Below the pieces are notes generated by a model, which worked only from the letters and a program-made list of their open reading frames with translations, was not told where the DNA came from and made no database searches. Positions 18,844 through 32,338 of a stretch of DNA of 64,000 nucleotides are shown here, one piece after another. Source of the DNA: an uncultured Planococcus sp. (GTDB taxonomy: Bacteria; Bacillota; Bacilli; Bacillales_A; Planococcaceae); contig CANNAE010000001.1 of NCBI GenBank assembly GCA_947502505.1, positions 735,265 to 799,264 of the forward strand, written 5' to 3'. How positions within the stretch are numbered: the stretch's first letter is position 1; the number at the start of each line of letters is the position of its first letter. Made by a program: the position numbers and the translations under genes.

Positions 18844-21563
18844 ATCAATTCCAAACCGAAGGAAGCCGTACGTATTATTTAAAAATAGAGCAGTCGGATT
18901 CATTCCGGCTTCAGGCCTATAACGATAGCGGAAACCGGATTCCGCCGGAAATATGGTCACCGTTCCTGTTTTTCGCCGATAAAGACAGCTTTTTCGGCAT
19001 GAATACCCAAACGGATGGCTTGGACCTGTTATTGACGCCAGCTGATTTTGTGCGTTTATTCCAGCAAGCCCCTCACCACTATGTCCAGTTTTCAGGACGC
19101 CGCCTGCAAGATGAAGCTTGGCTCAAACTTGCGCGCCGCGTCGCCGATTCTTTGAACGATTCTGCCCTATGGCAGCACGTCCGTGTCGAAGAAGGCACCA
19201 TCTCGATCGATACGGCATATGGCGATGCCGAAATCCGTTCATTCCTGACAGATACGATCCAGCACCAGCTGCGCCAAAAAGGGCTGACTTCCGAACAATT
19301 GCCGTACCTCCTGCATTTTGTCGAACATGCGGGCTGGGACGGTCTCGAACCAGCGGATGATTTTGTGCTGGCGATGCAATTGACTGAACCGGACGACAGC
19401 GGTTTATGGGCATTCCGGACAGCGCTGCGCACCAAACGCGGCAGTGCCTATTGGACGCCTTCAAAACGCCGTGAAAACGAAGTGATCGAGAAGGTCCTGC
19501 CTGAAAAATGGCGTGCCCACGCGCAAGATATCCAACAACGCCAAAGCTTGATCCTCAGCCTATGCCCTTCTGTCGATCGCTACGAGGCAGACCAGATGTA
19601 TATCGCCCGTTGGACCGATGCGGAAGTGTTGACCTTCCTCCGCAACGATGCCGACTTATTGCAGGCATTCGGCGTGGAAGTGTCGATTCCTTCCTGGCTG
19701 CAAGCCGTTCAGGAATCGAAAGTGCGTGTGAAAGCGAACGTGACCTCCCCGGCGAAAAAAGCTTCAGTCGTCGGGCTGGACCAAATTATCAATTTCGACT
19801 GGAAGTTCTCCCTCAACGGCCATGAATTGAGCATGCAGGATTTTGAACAGCTGGTGACGGAGAACCGTGAATTTATCCGCGTCGGTAACGAGTGGGTGCG
19901 CGTCGACTCGAATCTATTGATGCAGCTGCGCCAAATGATCGAAGAAGCGGAAGACGCCGATTGGACATTGAAAGACATGCTATTCCACAATGTGCCGGAT
20001 GTCATGCTCGAAGAACCGGGCGAAGAAGACGATCCGCTTGTCGAATTTCATTTGAACAATTCCCTGAAAGTATTGCTCGATAAATTGCTGGATAAACGGG
20101 ACTTGCCGGAAACGCCATTGCCGAAGAATTTGAATACGGAATTGCGCCCTTACCAGAAGACAGGCTTCGATTATTTGACGTTCATGCGCGAAGAAGGCTT
20201 TGGCCTATGTCTCGCGGATGATATGGGGCTTGGCAAAACCGTCCAATTGATCGCCTATTTGCTGCATGTACACAGCGAAAAACCGAAACAGCCGTCGCTC
20301 ATCATCTGCCCGACTTCGGTGCTCGGCAACTGGCAAAAAGAATTGGAGCGTTTTGCGCCTGATTTGAAAGTTGCGACACATTACGGTAGCAACCGACCGA
20401 AAGGCCAGGCCTTCCTTGATTCACTTGCGGGCGACCAGCCGGATGTCGTGCTGTCGACCTACGGCATCGCTTCATCCGATAGTGTCGAAATCCAATCGAT
20501 CATGTGGACCAGCATTACACTTGATGAAGCGCAAAACATCAAGAACATGTATACGAAACAATCGCGGACGATCCGCAAATTCAAAGGGCAGCATCATATC
20601 GCACTGACCGGGACGCCGATCGAAAATCGCCTCTCTGAACTATGGTCGATATTCGATTTCATCAATAAAGGCTACCTGTACCGCATCAAGCAGTTCCAGG
20701 AAGCCTTTATGGTGCCGATTGAGCGGGATGATTCCGAGCAGGCCAAAGAAAAGCTGCGGCAGCGCATACAGCCATTCTTGCTGCGCCGCACGAAAAAAGA
20801 TCCCGAACTTCAGCTCAATTTACCGGAAAAACTGGAGCAATTGGAATATTGCCCACTAACGCCGGAGCAAGCCGCGCTGTATGAGGGGCTTGTCCAGGAT
20901 ACGGTGCAAAAGATGGGGACGCTCACAGGCTTCGAGAAAAAAGGCCTCGTCCTGAAAATGCTCAGCAAGCTGAAACAGCTGTGCAATCACCCGTCCCTTT
21001 ACTTGAAAGAGCCGTATACGACTGCAGACGAGTTATTGCCCCGCTCCCAGAAACTAGAGCGTATCGTGACACTTGCGGGGGAAATCGCGGAACGCGGGGA
21101 ACAATGCTTGATCTTTACGCAATACATCGGAATGGGCCATCTGCTGCAACAGGCGCTGAATGAACTTTACGGGCATGAAGTACCGTTCTTGACCGGCCAT
21201 ATGCCGAAAAACCAACGGGATTCACTTGTCGCCTCATTCCAGAATGGCGAATTCCCGATATTCATCCTTTCCTTGAAGGCAGGCGGCACCGGGCTCAATT
21301 TAACGGCCGCTACGCATGTCTTGCATGCAGACCGCTGGTGGAACCCGGCCGTGGAAAACCAGGCGACTGACCGGGCATACCGCATCGGCCAAACGCAATT
21401 TGTCCACGTCCATAAGTTTGTGACCATCGGGACAATCGAAGAAAAAATCGATTCCCTGCTTACGCAGAAACAATCGATGTCGGATCAGTTTATTCAATCC
21501 AGCCAATGGATGACGGATCTATCCGATGACGAATTGAAAGAATTGTTCACTTATAGCTTTTAA
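18840..21563 (+). CDS. ywqA: SNF2-family helicase YwqA
   Basis: 907 aa. A bacterial SNF2 N-terminal region (about 1-430) precedes the two-lobe motor: Walker A in ADDMGLGKTVQ, the DEAQ box in TLDEAQNIKN, motif III in ALTGTPIENR, then lobe 2 with LKAGGTGLNLTAA and DRWWNPAVENQATDRAYRIGQ split by the usual spacing. Such proteins remodel protein-DNA or RNA polymerase complexes. Full length, no frame breaks. Confidence 0.9.
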   Translation: MNQFQTEGSRTYYLKIEQSDSFRLQAYNDSGNRIPPEIWSPFLFFADKDSFFGMNTQTDGLDLLLTPADFVRLFQQAPHHYVQFSGRRLQDEAWLKLARRVADSLNDSALWQHVRVEEGTISIDTAYGDAEIRSFLTDTIQHQLRQKGLTSEQLPYLLHFVEHAGWDGLEPADDFVLAMQLTEPDDSGLWAFRTALRTKRGSAYWTPSKRRENEVIEKVLPEKWRAHAQDIQQRQSLILSLCPSVDRYEADQMYIARWTDAEVLTFLRNDADLLQAFGVEVSIPSWLQAVQESKVRVKANVTSPAKKASVVGLDQIINFDWKFSLNGHELSMQDFEQLVTENREFIRVGNEWVRVDSNLLMQLRQMIEEAEDADWTLKDMLFHNVPDVMLEEPGEEDDPLVEFHLNNSLKVLLDKLLDKRDLPETPLPKNLNTELRPYQKTGFDYLTFMREEGFGLCLADDMGLGKTVQLIAYLLHVHSEKPKQPSLIICPTSVLGNWQKELERFAPDLKVATHYGSNRPKGQAFLDSLAGDQPDVVLSTYGIASSDSVEIQSIMWTSITLDEAQNIKNMYTKQSRTIRKFKGQHHIALTGTPIENRLSELWSIFDFINKGYLYRIKQFQEAFMVPIERDDSEQAKEKLRQRIQPFLLRRTKKDPELQLNLPEKLEQLEYCPLTPEQAALYEGLVQDTVQKMGTLTGFEKKGLVLKMLSKLKQLCNHPSLYLKEPYTTADELLPRSQKLERIVTLAGEIAERGEQCLIFTQYIGMGHLLQQALNELYGHEVPFLTGHMPKNQRDSLVASFQNGEFPIFILSLKAGGTGLNLTAATHVLHADRWWNPAVENQATDRAYRIGQTQFVHVHKFVTIGTIEEKIDSLLTQKQSMSDQFIQSSQWMTDLSDDELKELFTYSF

Positions 21564-21598
21564 AAAATCCGGCCAGGACCCCACCTGGCCGGATTTTT
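21563..21598. terminator. Terminator shared by ywqA and the ssb operon
   Basis: AAAAATCCGGCCAGG (21563-21577) pairs perfectly with CCTGGCCGGATTTTT (21584-21598). It stands between convergent genes and has U-runs on both strands. Confidence 0.9.
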
Positions 21599-21615
21599 CT
21601 TTTGGACAGCGTCGA

Positions 21616-21759
21616 TCAGTTTTTCTCGCCTGTGGCGAAGACCCGTTTCAGTTCTGACAGCTCCCGCTCCGCTTCAATCATGCGCTGGTGAAGCGAAGCG
21701 GTCAGTTTGATCAATTGCTCCATATGGACTTCCAACTGGAGCTGAAGTTCTTTCGGCAT
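21616..21759 (-). CDS. Small coiled-coil protein after ssb, 47 aa
   Basis: 47 aa beginning MPKELQLQLEVHMEQLIKL and ending AERELSELKRVFATGEKN. It is almost wholly helical with a heptad pattern. AAGGAGG stands 8 nt before the ATG. It lies 20 bp after the ssb stop and ends at the shared terminator, so it is co-transcribed with ssb. The family is unknown; an interaction with Ssb or DNA is possible but only inferred from position. Confidence 0.65.
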   Translation of the reverse strand: MPKELQLQLEVHMEQLIKLTASLHQRMIEAERELSELKRVFATGEKN

Positions 21760-21779
21760 TCCACTTGCCTCCTTATGCA

Positions 21780-22190
21780 TCAACTGTTCACCTGCTCAGT
21801 TTCGGGCGGCTGGAAATCGAATTCCGCATTAGGATCCGTATCCGTCCGCTTGGGGATGAGATCATCTGAGGGCTTTCGTTTATCGAGGAAACGTACTTGG
21901 TCGCCGATCACTTCCGTTACATAGACACGGGAGCCATCTTCCTTGTCGTAATGGCGGGATTGGATCCGCCCGGTGATGGCGACCTGCGAACCTTTCATGC
22001 AATACTTGGCGACGTTCTGGGCAGTCCGCCCCCAAGTGGAGCACAGGACGTAATCGCTTTCAATTTCCCCCCGCTGATTCCTGAAATTGCGGGAAATGGC
22101 CACGACGAAGGTAGTATGTATACGCCCTTCCCCCAGCACCCGCATCGACGGGTCTTTCGTTAACCGCCCAACAATGCCTACTTGATTCAT
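21780..22190 (-). CDS. ssb: Single-stranded DNA-binding protein (SsbB/YwpH type)
   Basis: 136 aa. An OB-fold Ssb domain (NQVGIVGRLTKDPSMR through VYVTEVIGDQVRFLD) is followed by a short tail that ends TEQVNS and lacks the acidic DDIPF tip, so this is the SsbB-like paralogue rather than the replication Ssb. The ATG at 22190 is used because the upstream GTG lies in the GGGGGTG ribosome binding site. In B. subtilis SsbB (YwpH) serves natural competence and neighbours ywpF, as here. Confidence 0.88.
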   Translation of the reverse strand: MNQVGIVGRLTKDPSMRVLGEGRIHTTFVVAISRNFRNQRGEIESDYVLCSTWGRTAQNVAKYCMKGSQVAITGRIQSRHYDKEDGSRVYVTEVIGDQVRFLDKRKPSDDLIPKRTDTDPNAEFDFQPPETEQVNS

Positions 22191-22423
22191 TGATTTCACC
22201 CCCTTGCCGGTAAGGCCGATTCAGCCGCTGATGCATTTGCCAGCTTGCTGTCCTGCCGGTAATGAAAGCATACTAATATCGCTATTTCCTTGGCAATGTG
22301 GCAAATCGCGAATTTGCAGGAATTTCGGGCATCATTTGCCGAATTCCGAAACCGCCAAAAAATTTTTTCACCCATCTCCTTCAGTAAATAAAGCAAGTCC
22401 TAATCCGCCGGACAAAAGGCAAA

Positions 22424-22453
22424 ACCGCCATTTTGCTGCCTGGCGGTTTTTCT
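22424..22453. terminator. Hairpin upstream of ywpF
   Basis: AAAACCGCC and GGCGGTTTTT enclose a short loop. It reads as a terminator on the plus strand in the 330-bp gap between ssb and ywpF; apart from this and the promoter below I see no feature in that gap. Confidence 0.6.
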
Positions 22454-22482
22454 GTGGACATTCGCCTGGCAATTTCGTGCTA

Positions 22483-22491
22483 TGCTATACT
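22483..22491 (+). promoter_or_regulatory. Extended -10 promoter of ywpF
   Basis: TGCTATACT lies 30 bp before the ywpF start; the -35 region is poor. Confidence 0.5.
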
Positions 22492-22520
22492 GAAACAAAG
22501 TTTTATCTGGAGGGAATTGC

Positions 22521-22961
22521 ATGAAAACCTTTAAAATGCTGTCGCTCGCCGTTGTAGAGGACGAACAACTTATCGACTACCCGCTCCACGATGGCCTGAT
22601 CATCAATCAGGAAAATTCCCAGCGTTCCTGGGTGCTTGAACTGCTGGTGGACGAAAAGCACGAAGGCGTTTTTCTCGATATGAAGCAAAATGGCAAAGTG
22701 CATGACGTCAAAGTCGTCATTTCCTACCCTGGAAACGAACCGGCTACCTTCGAAGTAATCATCCATGCCGTCAAACCGATCGGCGGCCATGTTTCCGTCT
22801 TGATGAAAGGGACCTTGAAACGCGCTCGCCGCAAATATGCTGAGACTTTATTGTCAGAGCTGTTAGAAGACGGTCTCGAAGGACAGGACCTGCTCGATCG
22901 TTTTGAAACGGACATGCGGGAACGCCCCGTCTTGCGCAAAGATGAAAGCAGATCCACTTAA
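22521..22961 (+). CDS. ywpF: YwpF-like protein
   Basis: 146 aa, soluble. It matches the YwpF family of Bacillales in length, N-terminus (MKTFKMLSLAVVE) and neighbourhood next to ssbB and fabZ. Its role is not established. A GGAGGG site lies 6 nt before the ATG. It is transcribed against fabZ and shares a terminator with it. Confidence 0.75.
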   Translation: MKTFKMLSLAVVEDEQLIDYPLHDGLIINQENSQRSWVLELLVDEKHEGVFLDMKQNGKVHDVKVVISYPGNEPATFEVIIHAVKPIGGHVSVLMKGTLKRARRKYAETLLSELLEDGLEGQDLLDRFETDMRERPVLRKDESRST

Positions 22962-22967
22962 AGAAGA

Positions 22968-23008
22968 AAATGCCTCCTGCGGCCGAATAGGCTGCAGGAG
23001 GCATTTTG
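22968..23008. terminator. Terminator between ywpF and fabZ
   Basis: AAAATGCCTCCTGC and GCAGGAGGCATTTT form a long stem between convergent genes. Confidence 0.88.
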
Positions 23009-23018
23009 GTTTGGCTTA

Positions 23019-23456
23019 TTATTTTTCTTGGACTGGCCCAAGCGCGAACAGGATATCACATTCACAAGCGATTTCCCCATCTACGGTTGCAATGGCATGG
23101 CCTTTGCCCATAGAACCGCGCAGGCGCGTCAATTCCACTTCTAGGCGCAATTGGTCGCCTGGCGTGACTTGTCGTTTAAAACGGCAATTATCGATGCCTG
23201 TGAAGAAGGCAATGCGACCTTTGTTTTCTTCCATTTGAAGAACAGCAGCTGCCCCGACCTGTGCCAGCGCTTCGACGATCAAAACGCCGGGCATAACCGG
23301 ATATCCCGGGAAGTGGCCGTTAAAAAAATCTTCATTGGCCGTCACGTTTTTCAATCCGACGGCCTTTTTCCCCGCATCGATTTCAATGATCCGATCGACC
23401 ATCAAAAATGGATAGCGGTGAGGCAAAATTGCCTGTACTTGTTCTGTCGTCAACAT
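23019..23456 (-). CDS. fabZ: 3-hydroxyacyl-ACP dehydratase FabZ
   Basis: 145 aa hot-dog fold enzyme. [13 protein letters not shown] and the catalytic His in [13 protein letters not shown] with the Glu of EALAQVG define FabZ. It removes water in each cycle of fatty acid synthesis. Gene order fabZ-epuA-mbl-murAA resembles the ywpB-mbl-murAA region of B. subtilis without flhO/flhP. Confidence 0.95.
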   Translation of the reverse strand: MLTTEQVQAILPHRYPFLMVDRIIEIDAGKKAVGLKNVTANEDFFNGHFPGYPVMPGVLIVEALAQVGAAAVLQMEENKGRIAFFTGIDNCRFKRQVTPGDQLRLEVELTRLRGSMGKGHAIATVDGEIACECDILFALGPVQEK

Positions 23457-23516
23457 ATAGTCCAGTCCCTTCTACACTTTCTGCTTGTCTTACCATCAAG
23501 CCTAGCCACTCGTTGA

Positions 23517-23780
23517 TTAAGTGACGCCGCGCATGATATCAAAAATATGCTGCCAGGTTTCCCATTTGAGTGCATCGCCGGCATTGCCGTCCCCAATGAC
23601 GCCGTACCCCACCATCGCACCCAATGCCGCCATCACAACGAGCAACGCGATAACAAGCAGGATCCGCAGCCAGATCGGAAACATGCGGATTTGCACCCAA
23701 CGCGTTTTTTTCTGCGGTTTGTCGGTTTGCGTATTCGGTTTCTCTGGCTGGGTGGAGCCAGTTTTGCGTGATTGTGCCAT
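23517..23780 (-). CDS. EpuA-like small membrane protein
   Basis: 87 aa. A polar Thr/Gln/Lys-rich N-terminus (1-30) precedes one transmembrane helix (about 36-60, ILLVIALLVVMAALGAMVGYG) and a short external tail. This is the layout of the EpuA family, often annotated as an RNA polymerase beta subunit-like protein because of a fusion or tag history; I see no polymerase motif. Location between mbl and fabZ is usual for it. Function unknown. Confidence 0.65.
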   Translation of the reverse strand: MAQSRKTGSTQPEKPNTQTDKPQKKTRWVQIRMFPIWLRILLVIALLVVMAALGAMVGYGVIGDGNAGDALKWETWQHIFDIMRGVT

Positions 23781-23883
23781 TGCTATGTCAACCTTTCTTC
23801 TTTAGATGCCCAATACTGTACAAGTTTCTTCACTATCTGCAATTATACTAAAAAGCATGGGCTATGGGACAATAATTTGAATA

Positions 23884-24879
23884 TTATCTCCTCGGGCGAA
23901 AAATATCCTGCTTCGCTTCAAGCATTTTCCCGGTTCCGAGGGCGACGCATTCTTTTGGATGTTCCGCAATGGCAACCGGAATCCCCAGCCGGTCCGCAAG
24001 CAGCCGGTCCAAGCCGCCAAGCAAGGCGCCTCCACCGGTCAATACCCCGCCGCAATCGATGATATCCGATGCCAGCTCAGGCGGCGTTTGTTCAAGCACC
24101 GCGCGTACGCCTTCTGCCACCAGTTCGACGGATTCGCGCAAAGCTTCCGTGATCTCCTGCGCACGCAAAGTGATGGTGCGTGGATAACCGGTCAACATAT
24201 CGCGCCCCCGTATATCCATCGTGGCCTGTTGGTCGCCGCTGAGCGTGCCGAATTCGACTTTCAGCTGTTCAGCCGTCCGTTCCCCAATCAGCAATTTATA
24301 CGTTTTCTTGATGTAGTGGAGGATGTCCAAATCAAAATGATCACCCGCAGTTTTCAAAGTGACGCTTTTGACGATTTCCCCCATCGATAAGACGGCAATA
24401 TCGGATGTGCCTCCGCCGATATCGATGACGAGGCTTGCATCTGACTGATAAATATCAAGCCCAGCACCGATTGCTGCCACTTTCGGTTCCACTTCGACAT
24501 AGACTTTTCGCGCTCCCGCTTTTTCTGCTACTTCGCGAATCGCCTTTTGTTCGATGCTCGTGATATTCGCAGGGCAACAAATGAGAATGCGCGGCTTCAT
24601 CATAAAGCCTTTCAATTTCAATACTTGGATAAAATGCTTGAGCATAAGCTCCGTAATGTCAAAATCATGGATCACGCCATCTTTTAACGGGCGGATCACC
24701 GCAATATGCTGGGGTGTCCGTCCCATCATCTTTTGGGCTTCCTTGCCAACAGCTATAAGTTCATTGGATTTTTTATCTATAGCGACAACGGACGGCTCGT
24801 TTAAAATGATGCCCTTGCCTTTTACATAAATCAGCACATTGGCTGTTCCAAGATCGATGCCTATATCTTTTGAAAACAT
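23884..24879 (-). CDS. mbl: Rod-shape protein Mbl (MreB family)
   Basis: 331 aa actin-like ATPase: phosphate 1 in GIDLGTANVLIY, phosphate 2 in LVIDIGGGTSDIAVL, adenosine motif in LTGGGALLGGLD. It polymerises under the membrane and guides side-wall synthesis. Length agrees with B. subtilis Mbl (333). The neighbouring spoIIID present in B. subtilis is absent. It has its own promoter. Confidence 0.93.
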   Translation of the reverse strand: MFSKDIGIDLGTANVLIYVKGKGIILNEPSVVAIDKKSNELIAVGKEAQKMMGRTPQHIAVIRPLKDGVIHDFDITELMLKHFIQVLKLKGFMMKPRILICCPANITSIEQKAIREVAEKAGARKVYVEVEPKVAAIGAGLDIYQSDASLVIDIGGGTSDIAVLSMGEIVKSVTLKTAGDHFDLDILHYIKKTYKLLIGERTAEQLKVEFGTLSGDQQATMDIRGRDMLTGYPRTITLRAQEITEALRESVELVAEGVRAVLEQTPPELASDIIDCGGVLTGGGALLGGLDRLLADRLGIPVAIAEHPKECVALGTGKMLEAKQDIFRPRR

Positions 24880-24995
24880 GGTGCCGTCCCCTTCCCGTAC
24901 TTCTACGATATTGATTGAAATTCCATTTTTCTAAGCAAACCCATAATACAACTCTTTTATCGTTCTAATACCCCGGTTCAACTTATCTAGTTAAA

Positions 24996-25025
24996 ATTTT
25001 ATCATAATCCTGCAACTGCTGACAA
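24996..25025 (-). promoter_or_regulatory. SigA promoter of mbl
   Basis: TTGTCA (25020-25025) and TAAAAT (24996-25001), the latter extended by TGA, are 18 bp apart on the minus strand, upstream of mbl and downstream of the murAA terminator. Confidence 0.6.
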
Positions 25026-25062
25026 AATTCTCCGAAAATACTTTCAGCTCGTGTTTTCACGA

Positions 25063-25097
25063 AAAAAGCCTGCCGCTCAATTGTGCGGCAGGCTTTG
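25063..25097 (-). terminator. Terminator of murAA
   Basis: AAAGCCTGCCGC and GCGGCAGGCTTT pair perfectly; on the minus strand a T-run follows. It ends the murAA transcript. Confidence 0.85.
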
Positions 25098-25125
25098 GAT
25101 CTTATGAAGTATGAGTCCTGATGAA

Positions 25126-26424
25126 TTAAACCATTTGCTCTTCTTTTACTTCGCTTGTTTCAGTGGATACACGTTCAATGTCAGCCCCTAGAGCTTCAAG
25201 CTTCAAGTGGAAATCCACATATCCGCGGTCTAGGTGATAAAGTTCATGTACGCGAGTGATACCTTCTGCAGCAAGTCCAGCCAAGATCAGTGCAGCAGCT
25301 GCACGAAGGTCTGTCGCCGATACTTGTGCGCCTTGCAATTTAGAAGGGCCTTCCATGATCACTGAACGTCCTTCGATTTTAACTGAAGCGTTCATGCGAC
25401 GGAATTCTTCTACATGCATGAAGCGGTTTTCGAAAACCGTTTCCGTCAAGATGCCGTTGCCTGTAGCTGTCAACATCAATGACATCATCTGCGATTGCAT
25501 GTCTGTCGGGAATCCTGGATGCGGCATCGTTTTGATGTCGATCGAACGGAGCGGGCGTGTCGAGCGGATCCGCAAGCCTTCGTCCGTTTCTTGGATATCG
25601 ACGCCCATTTCGCCCATTTTCGAAATCAATGCTGCCATATGTTCCGGCACGGCGTTCTCGATGATGACATCGCCTTCTGTGATAGCTGCTGCCACCATAA
25701 ATGTGCCAGCTTCCACGCGGTCAGGAATGATCGAGTGATTCGAGCCGTGTAGTGTTTCGACGCCTTCGATGCGCATAGTGTCTGTGCCAGCGCCTTTGAC
25801 GTTTCCGCCCATTTCGTTGATGTAGTTCGCAAGGTCAACGATTTCCGGTTCTTTCGCTGCGTTTTCGATAATCGTCAAACCGTCTGCAAGAGCAGCAGCT
25901 GACATGATGTTTTCAGTCGCCCCGACACTTGGGAAATCGAGGTAGATTTTCGCGCCGCGCAAACGGCCATCTGTTTTCGCTTCTACAAAACCGTTGCCGA
26001 ACGTAATGTTCGCGCCCATGGCTTCAAAGCCTTTCAAATGCTGGTCGATTGGGCGTGACCCGATGGCACAGCCGCCTGGCAAAGCCACACGGGCAAATCC
26101 GTTGCGTGCAAGTACCGGTCCCATGACCAAGATTGAGGCACGCATCTTACGCACGTACTCGAATTGCGCTTCACTCGATAGTTGTGAAGATGCGTCAATG
26201 TGCATCTCGTTTTTCTCCGGGAAATACTCGATGTCGACATTCAAGCTTCTCAGTACTTCTTGAATGGTGTAAACGTCTGCCAAATTCGGCACTTCCGTAA
26301 TGATGCTTTTTCCTTCACTTGCAAGGAGCGCGCCTGCCAATACCGGCAGTACCGCATTCTTGGCTCCTTCTACACGTACTTTCCCTGATAATTTTTTTCC
26401 GCCTTTAACGATGATATGATCCAA
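25126..26424 (-). CDS. murAA: UDP-GlcNAc enolpyruvyl transferase MurAA
   Basis: 432 aa, first committed step of peptidoglycan synthesis. EPSP-synthase-like double domain, KN pair in [10 protein letters not shown], catalytic Cys in [15 protein letters not shown]. The start is read as TTG at 26424: GGAGGGC lies 7 nt upstream and the resulting N-terminus ([16 protein letters not shown]) fits the family, while the ATG at 26439 overlaps that site. A second paralogue, murZ, is at 50.9-52.2 kb. Confidence 0.92.
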   Translation of the reverse strand: MDHIIVKGGKKLSGKVRVEGAKNAVLPVLAGALLASEGKSIITEVPNLADVYTIQEVLRSLNVDIEYFPEKNEMHIDASSQLSSEAQFEYVRKMRASILVMGPVLARNGFARVALPGGCAIGSRPIDQHLKGFEAMGANITFGNGFVEAKTDGRLRGAKIYLDFPSVGATENIMSAAALADGLTIIENAAKEPEIVDLANYINEMGGNVKGAGTDTMRIEGVETLHGSNHSIIPDRVEAGTFMVAAAITEGDVIIENAVPEHMAALISKMGEMGVDIQETDEGLRIRSTRPLRSIDIKTMPHPGFPTDMQSQMMSLMLTATGNGILTETVFENRFMHVEEFRRMNASVKIEGRSVIMEGPSKLQGAQVSATDLRAAAALILAGLAAEGITRVHELYHLDRGYVDFHLKLEALGADIERVSTETSEVKEEQMV

Positions 26425-26535
26425 AGCAAAGCCCTCCATATGTTTAATAGTCCCTAATTTATACAGTTCTCACGTTTATATCCCTGTTTAATAGTCTCTG
26501 TAAGTTTTAGTAGTTTCAAATTGAAAACCTTATCC

Positions 26536-26564
26536 ATAATACCTTGTTTTATGATAAGAAACAA
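26536..26564 (-). promoter_or_regulatory. SigA promoter of murAA
   Basis: TTGTTT (26559-26564) and TATTAT (26536-26541) are separated by 17 bp on the minus strand, about 110 nt before the start. The rest of the gap to 26740 is A/T-rich with no other feature seen. Confidence 0.6.
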
Positions 26565-26740
26565 GCATTAGAAGGCTTTCTTATCAAAAAGTCAATATAC
26601 CCCAAGTTATTCGTGCACGTAGGTATTTTTATGTCCGTGGCGAAAAAAGAAATATTACAAAATGATTACATTTCATTGTTTCCCCACTTCCATAGAAATA
26701 AACCCTTAGACAGTGAATATTTCCCGGGAAATAGTAAAAC

Positions 26741-26797
26741 ATTGCCGATTTGCCATAGGAACGGCATGTATCCGCATTACCATGGCAAATCGGCAAT
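26741..26797. terminator. Perfect 16-bp inverted repeat after ywzB
   Basis: ATTGCCGATTTGCCAT (26741-26756) and ATGGCAAATCGGCAAT (26782-26797) are exact complements with a 25-nt loop. It starts at the stop codon of ywzB and lacks a strong U-run, so it may end or stabilise the transcript. Confidence 0.6.
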
Positions 26798-27030
26798 TAG
26801 AACAAATACGGTAATTGCCTGGACCACGCCGAGATTTCCAAAAAGAAATTGGAGACCGACGTCCCGATTACAATGCTCAAAAATATGTATAATATTTGCG
26901 CTTGTAATACATGGTGTTTGGCTATCCATTTATCGAACATCACAGCCCGCAATGCATAAAAGGAAACACCCGTGAAAAAGATGTGGCTGATGATTGAGAT
27001 CAATGCTTGTTGCCCAATGTATAATTCCAC
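26797..27030 (-). CDS. ywzB: DUF1146 membrane protein YwzB
   Basis: 77 aa with two transmembrane helices. The GTG at 27030 is preferred: GGGGGAGTG stands just upstream and the product then starts MELYIGQQALISI; the frame from 27072 has no site. DUF1146/YwzB lies between atpC and murAA in B. subtilis too. Function unknown. Confidence 0.75.
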   Translation of the reverse strand: MELYIGQQALISIISHIFFTGVSFYALRAVMFDKWIAKHHVLQAQILYIFLSIVIGTSVSNFFLEISAWSRQLPYLF

Positions 27031-27160
27031 TCTACACTCCCCCTTCGTCTCATATCTTAGTTGTTGAAACACCTGTTGTTAGTATAGCTGAAATTATTTC
27101 ATGTGGCATGATCCTTCAAAAGTTTTTCGTGAATACTTGATGAAAATCCATTTAAAAAAA

Positions 27161-27195
27161 ACGGACAAAAGCGAATCGCTTCTGTCCGTCCCTTT
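27161..27195 (-). terminator. Terminator of the atp operon
   Basis: ACGGACAAAAGCGA and TCGCTTCTGTCCGT pair with one mismatch next to the atpC stop; the minus strand continues into T residues. Confidence 0.8.
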
Positions 27196-27198
27196 TTA

Positions 27199-29124
<1,926 letters not shown>

Positions 29125-29131
29125 CTAGTCT

Positions 29132-29352
29132 CCGGAAGCCAGATTCTCGGGTCATAAGCCAACTTCCCTGTGCGGCAGAAAGCGCCGCTTCGAGAATTCG
29201 TCTTATGCCTGTCGAATCTAAACGGCTTCCTTCGCTTTTCTTACTGTCTAGTCTCCGACGGCCAGGCCCTCGAGGTAACAAGCCACTTTGCTTGTGCGGC
29301 ATAGAGCGCCGCTTCAGCAAACCGTCTTGTGCTTGTCGGGCCTAAGCGGCCG
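29132..29352. repeat. Two family C palindromes between atpG and atpD (C3, C4)
   Basis: C3: GGAAGCC (29132-29138) with GGCTTCC (29222-29228), then AGATTC with GAATCT and CATAAG with CTTATG. C4: GACGGCC (29255-29261) with GGCCGTC (29346-29352), then GGCCC with GGGCC. Both share the apical GCGGC...GCCGC stem. They lie inside a single-transcript operon. Confidence 0.85.
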
Positions 29353-29364
29353 TCTTCGCTTTTC

Positions 29365-30240
<876 letters not shown>

Positions 30241-30270
30241 TTATTTTTTCTTCCGGTCTTATCAGGTTGC

Positions 30271-31800
<1,530 letters not shown>

Positions 31801-31807
31801 TCATAAA

Positions 31808-32338
31808 TTAGCCGATCAATTGACGTTCTAAGCGGGCAAGTTTTGTGCTGACGCTGCTGTCAAAGATGCGGTTCCCGATTTGAAGGCGCAATCCACCGAT
31901 CAATGATGGGTCGATTACGTTTTCAATCCGTAAAGAATTCTTGTTGATGCTTTTCGCGAAAGCTGTGGAAAGAGATGCCGTTTCTTCTTCCGTCAAAGGA
32001 CGAGTCGAATAAACTGTTGCATCTTCAATTCCCTGCTCTTCGTTCGAAAGCTTGATATATGCTTGTGTCATATCACTGATTTCGTTCATACGTCTGCGGT
32101 CACCCAACATCTGAAGTGTATTCAAGACGTATGTGTTAACGCCTTGGAATACTTCGTTGATGAGGTTTGTGCGCTTTTCAGATGAAAGCTTCGGTGACAC
32201 GATCAATTGGTAAAGTTCAGGAGTCAACTTGAAAACTTTACGTACTTCACGGAGATCCTGTTCGATTTCCAAAGTCACATTGTGTTCTTTGGCTACCTGG
32301 AATAATGCCGATGCGTAGCGCTCAGCGACTTGGCTCAT
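31808..32338 (-). CDS. atpH: ATP synthase delta subunit
   Basis: 176 aa. OSCP-type: N-terminal helical bundle (ERYASALFQVAKEH) and C-terminal beta domain (IDPSLIGGLRLQIGNRIFD). Links F1 to the peripheral stalk. Start overlaps the atpF stop. Confidence 0.95.
   Translation of the reverse strand: MSQVAERYASALFQVAKEHNVTLEIEQDLREVRKVFKLTPELYQLIVSPKLSSEKRTNLINEVFQGVNTYVLNTLQMLGDRRRMNEISDMTQAYIKLSNEEQGIEDATVYSTRPLTEEETASLSTAFAKSINKNSLRIENVIDPSLIGGLRLQIGNRIFDSSVSTKLARLERQLIG

Noticed and set aside
26544..26975. 143-aa plus-strand reading frame upstream of ywzB
   Set aside because: It covers the murAA promoter and the inverted repeat after ywzB and lies antisense to the well-supported ywzB gene.
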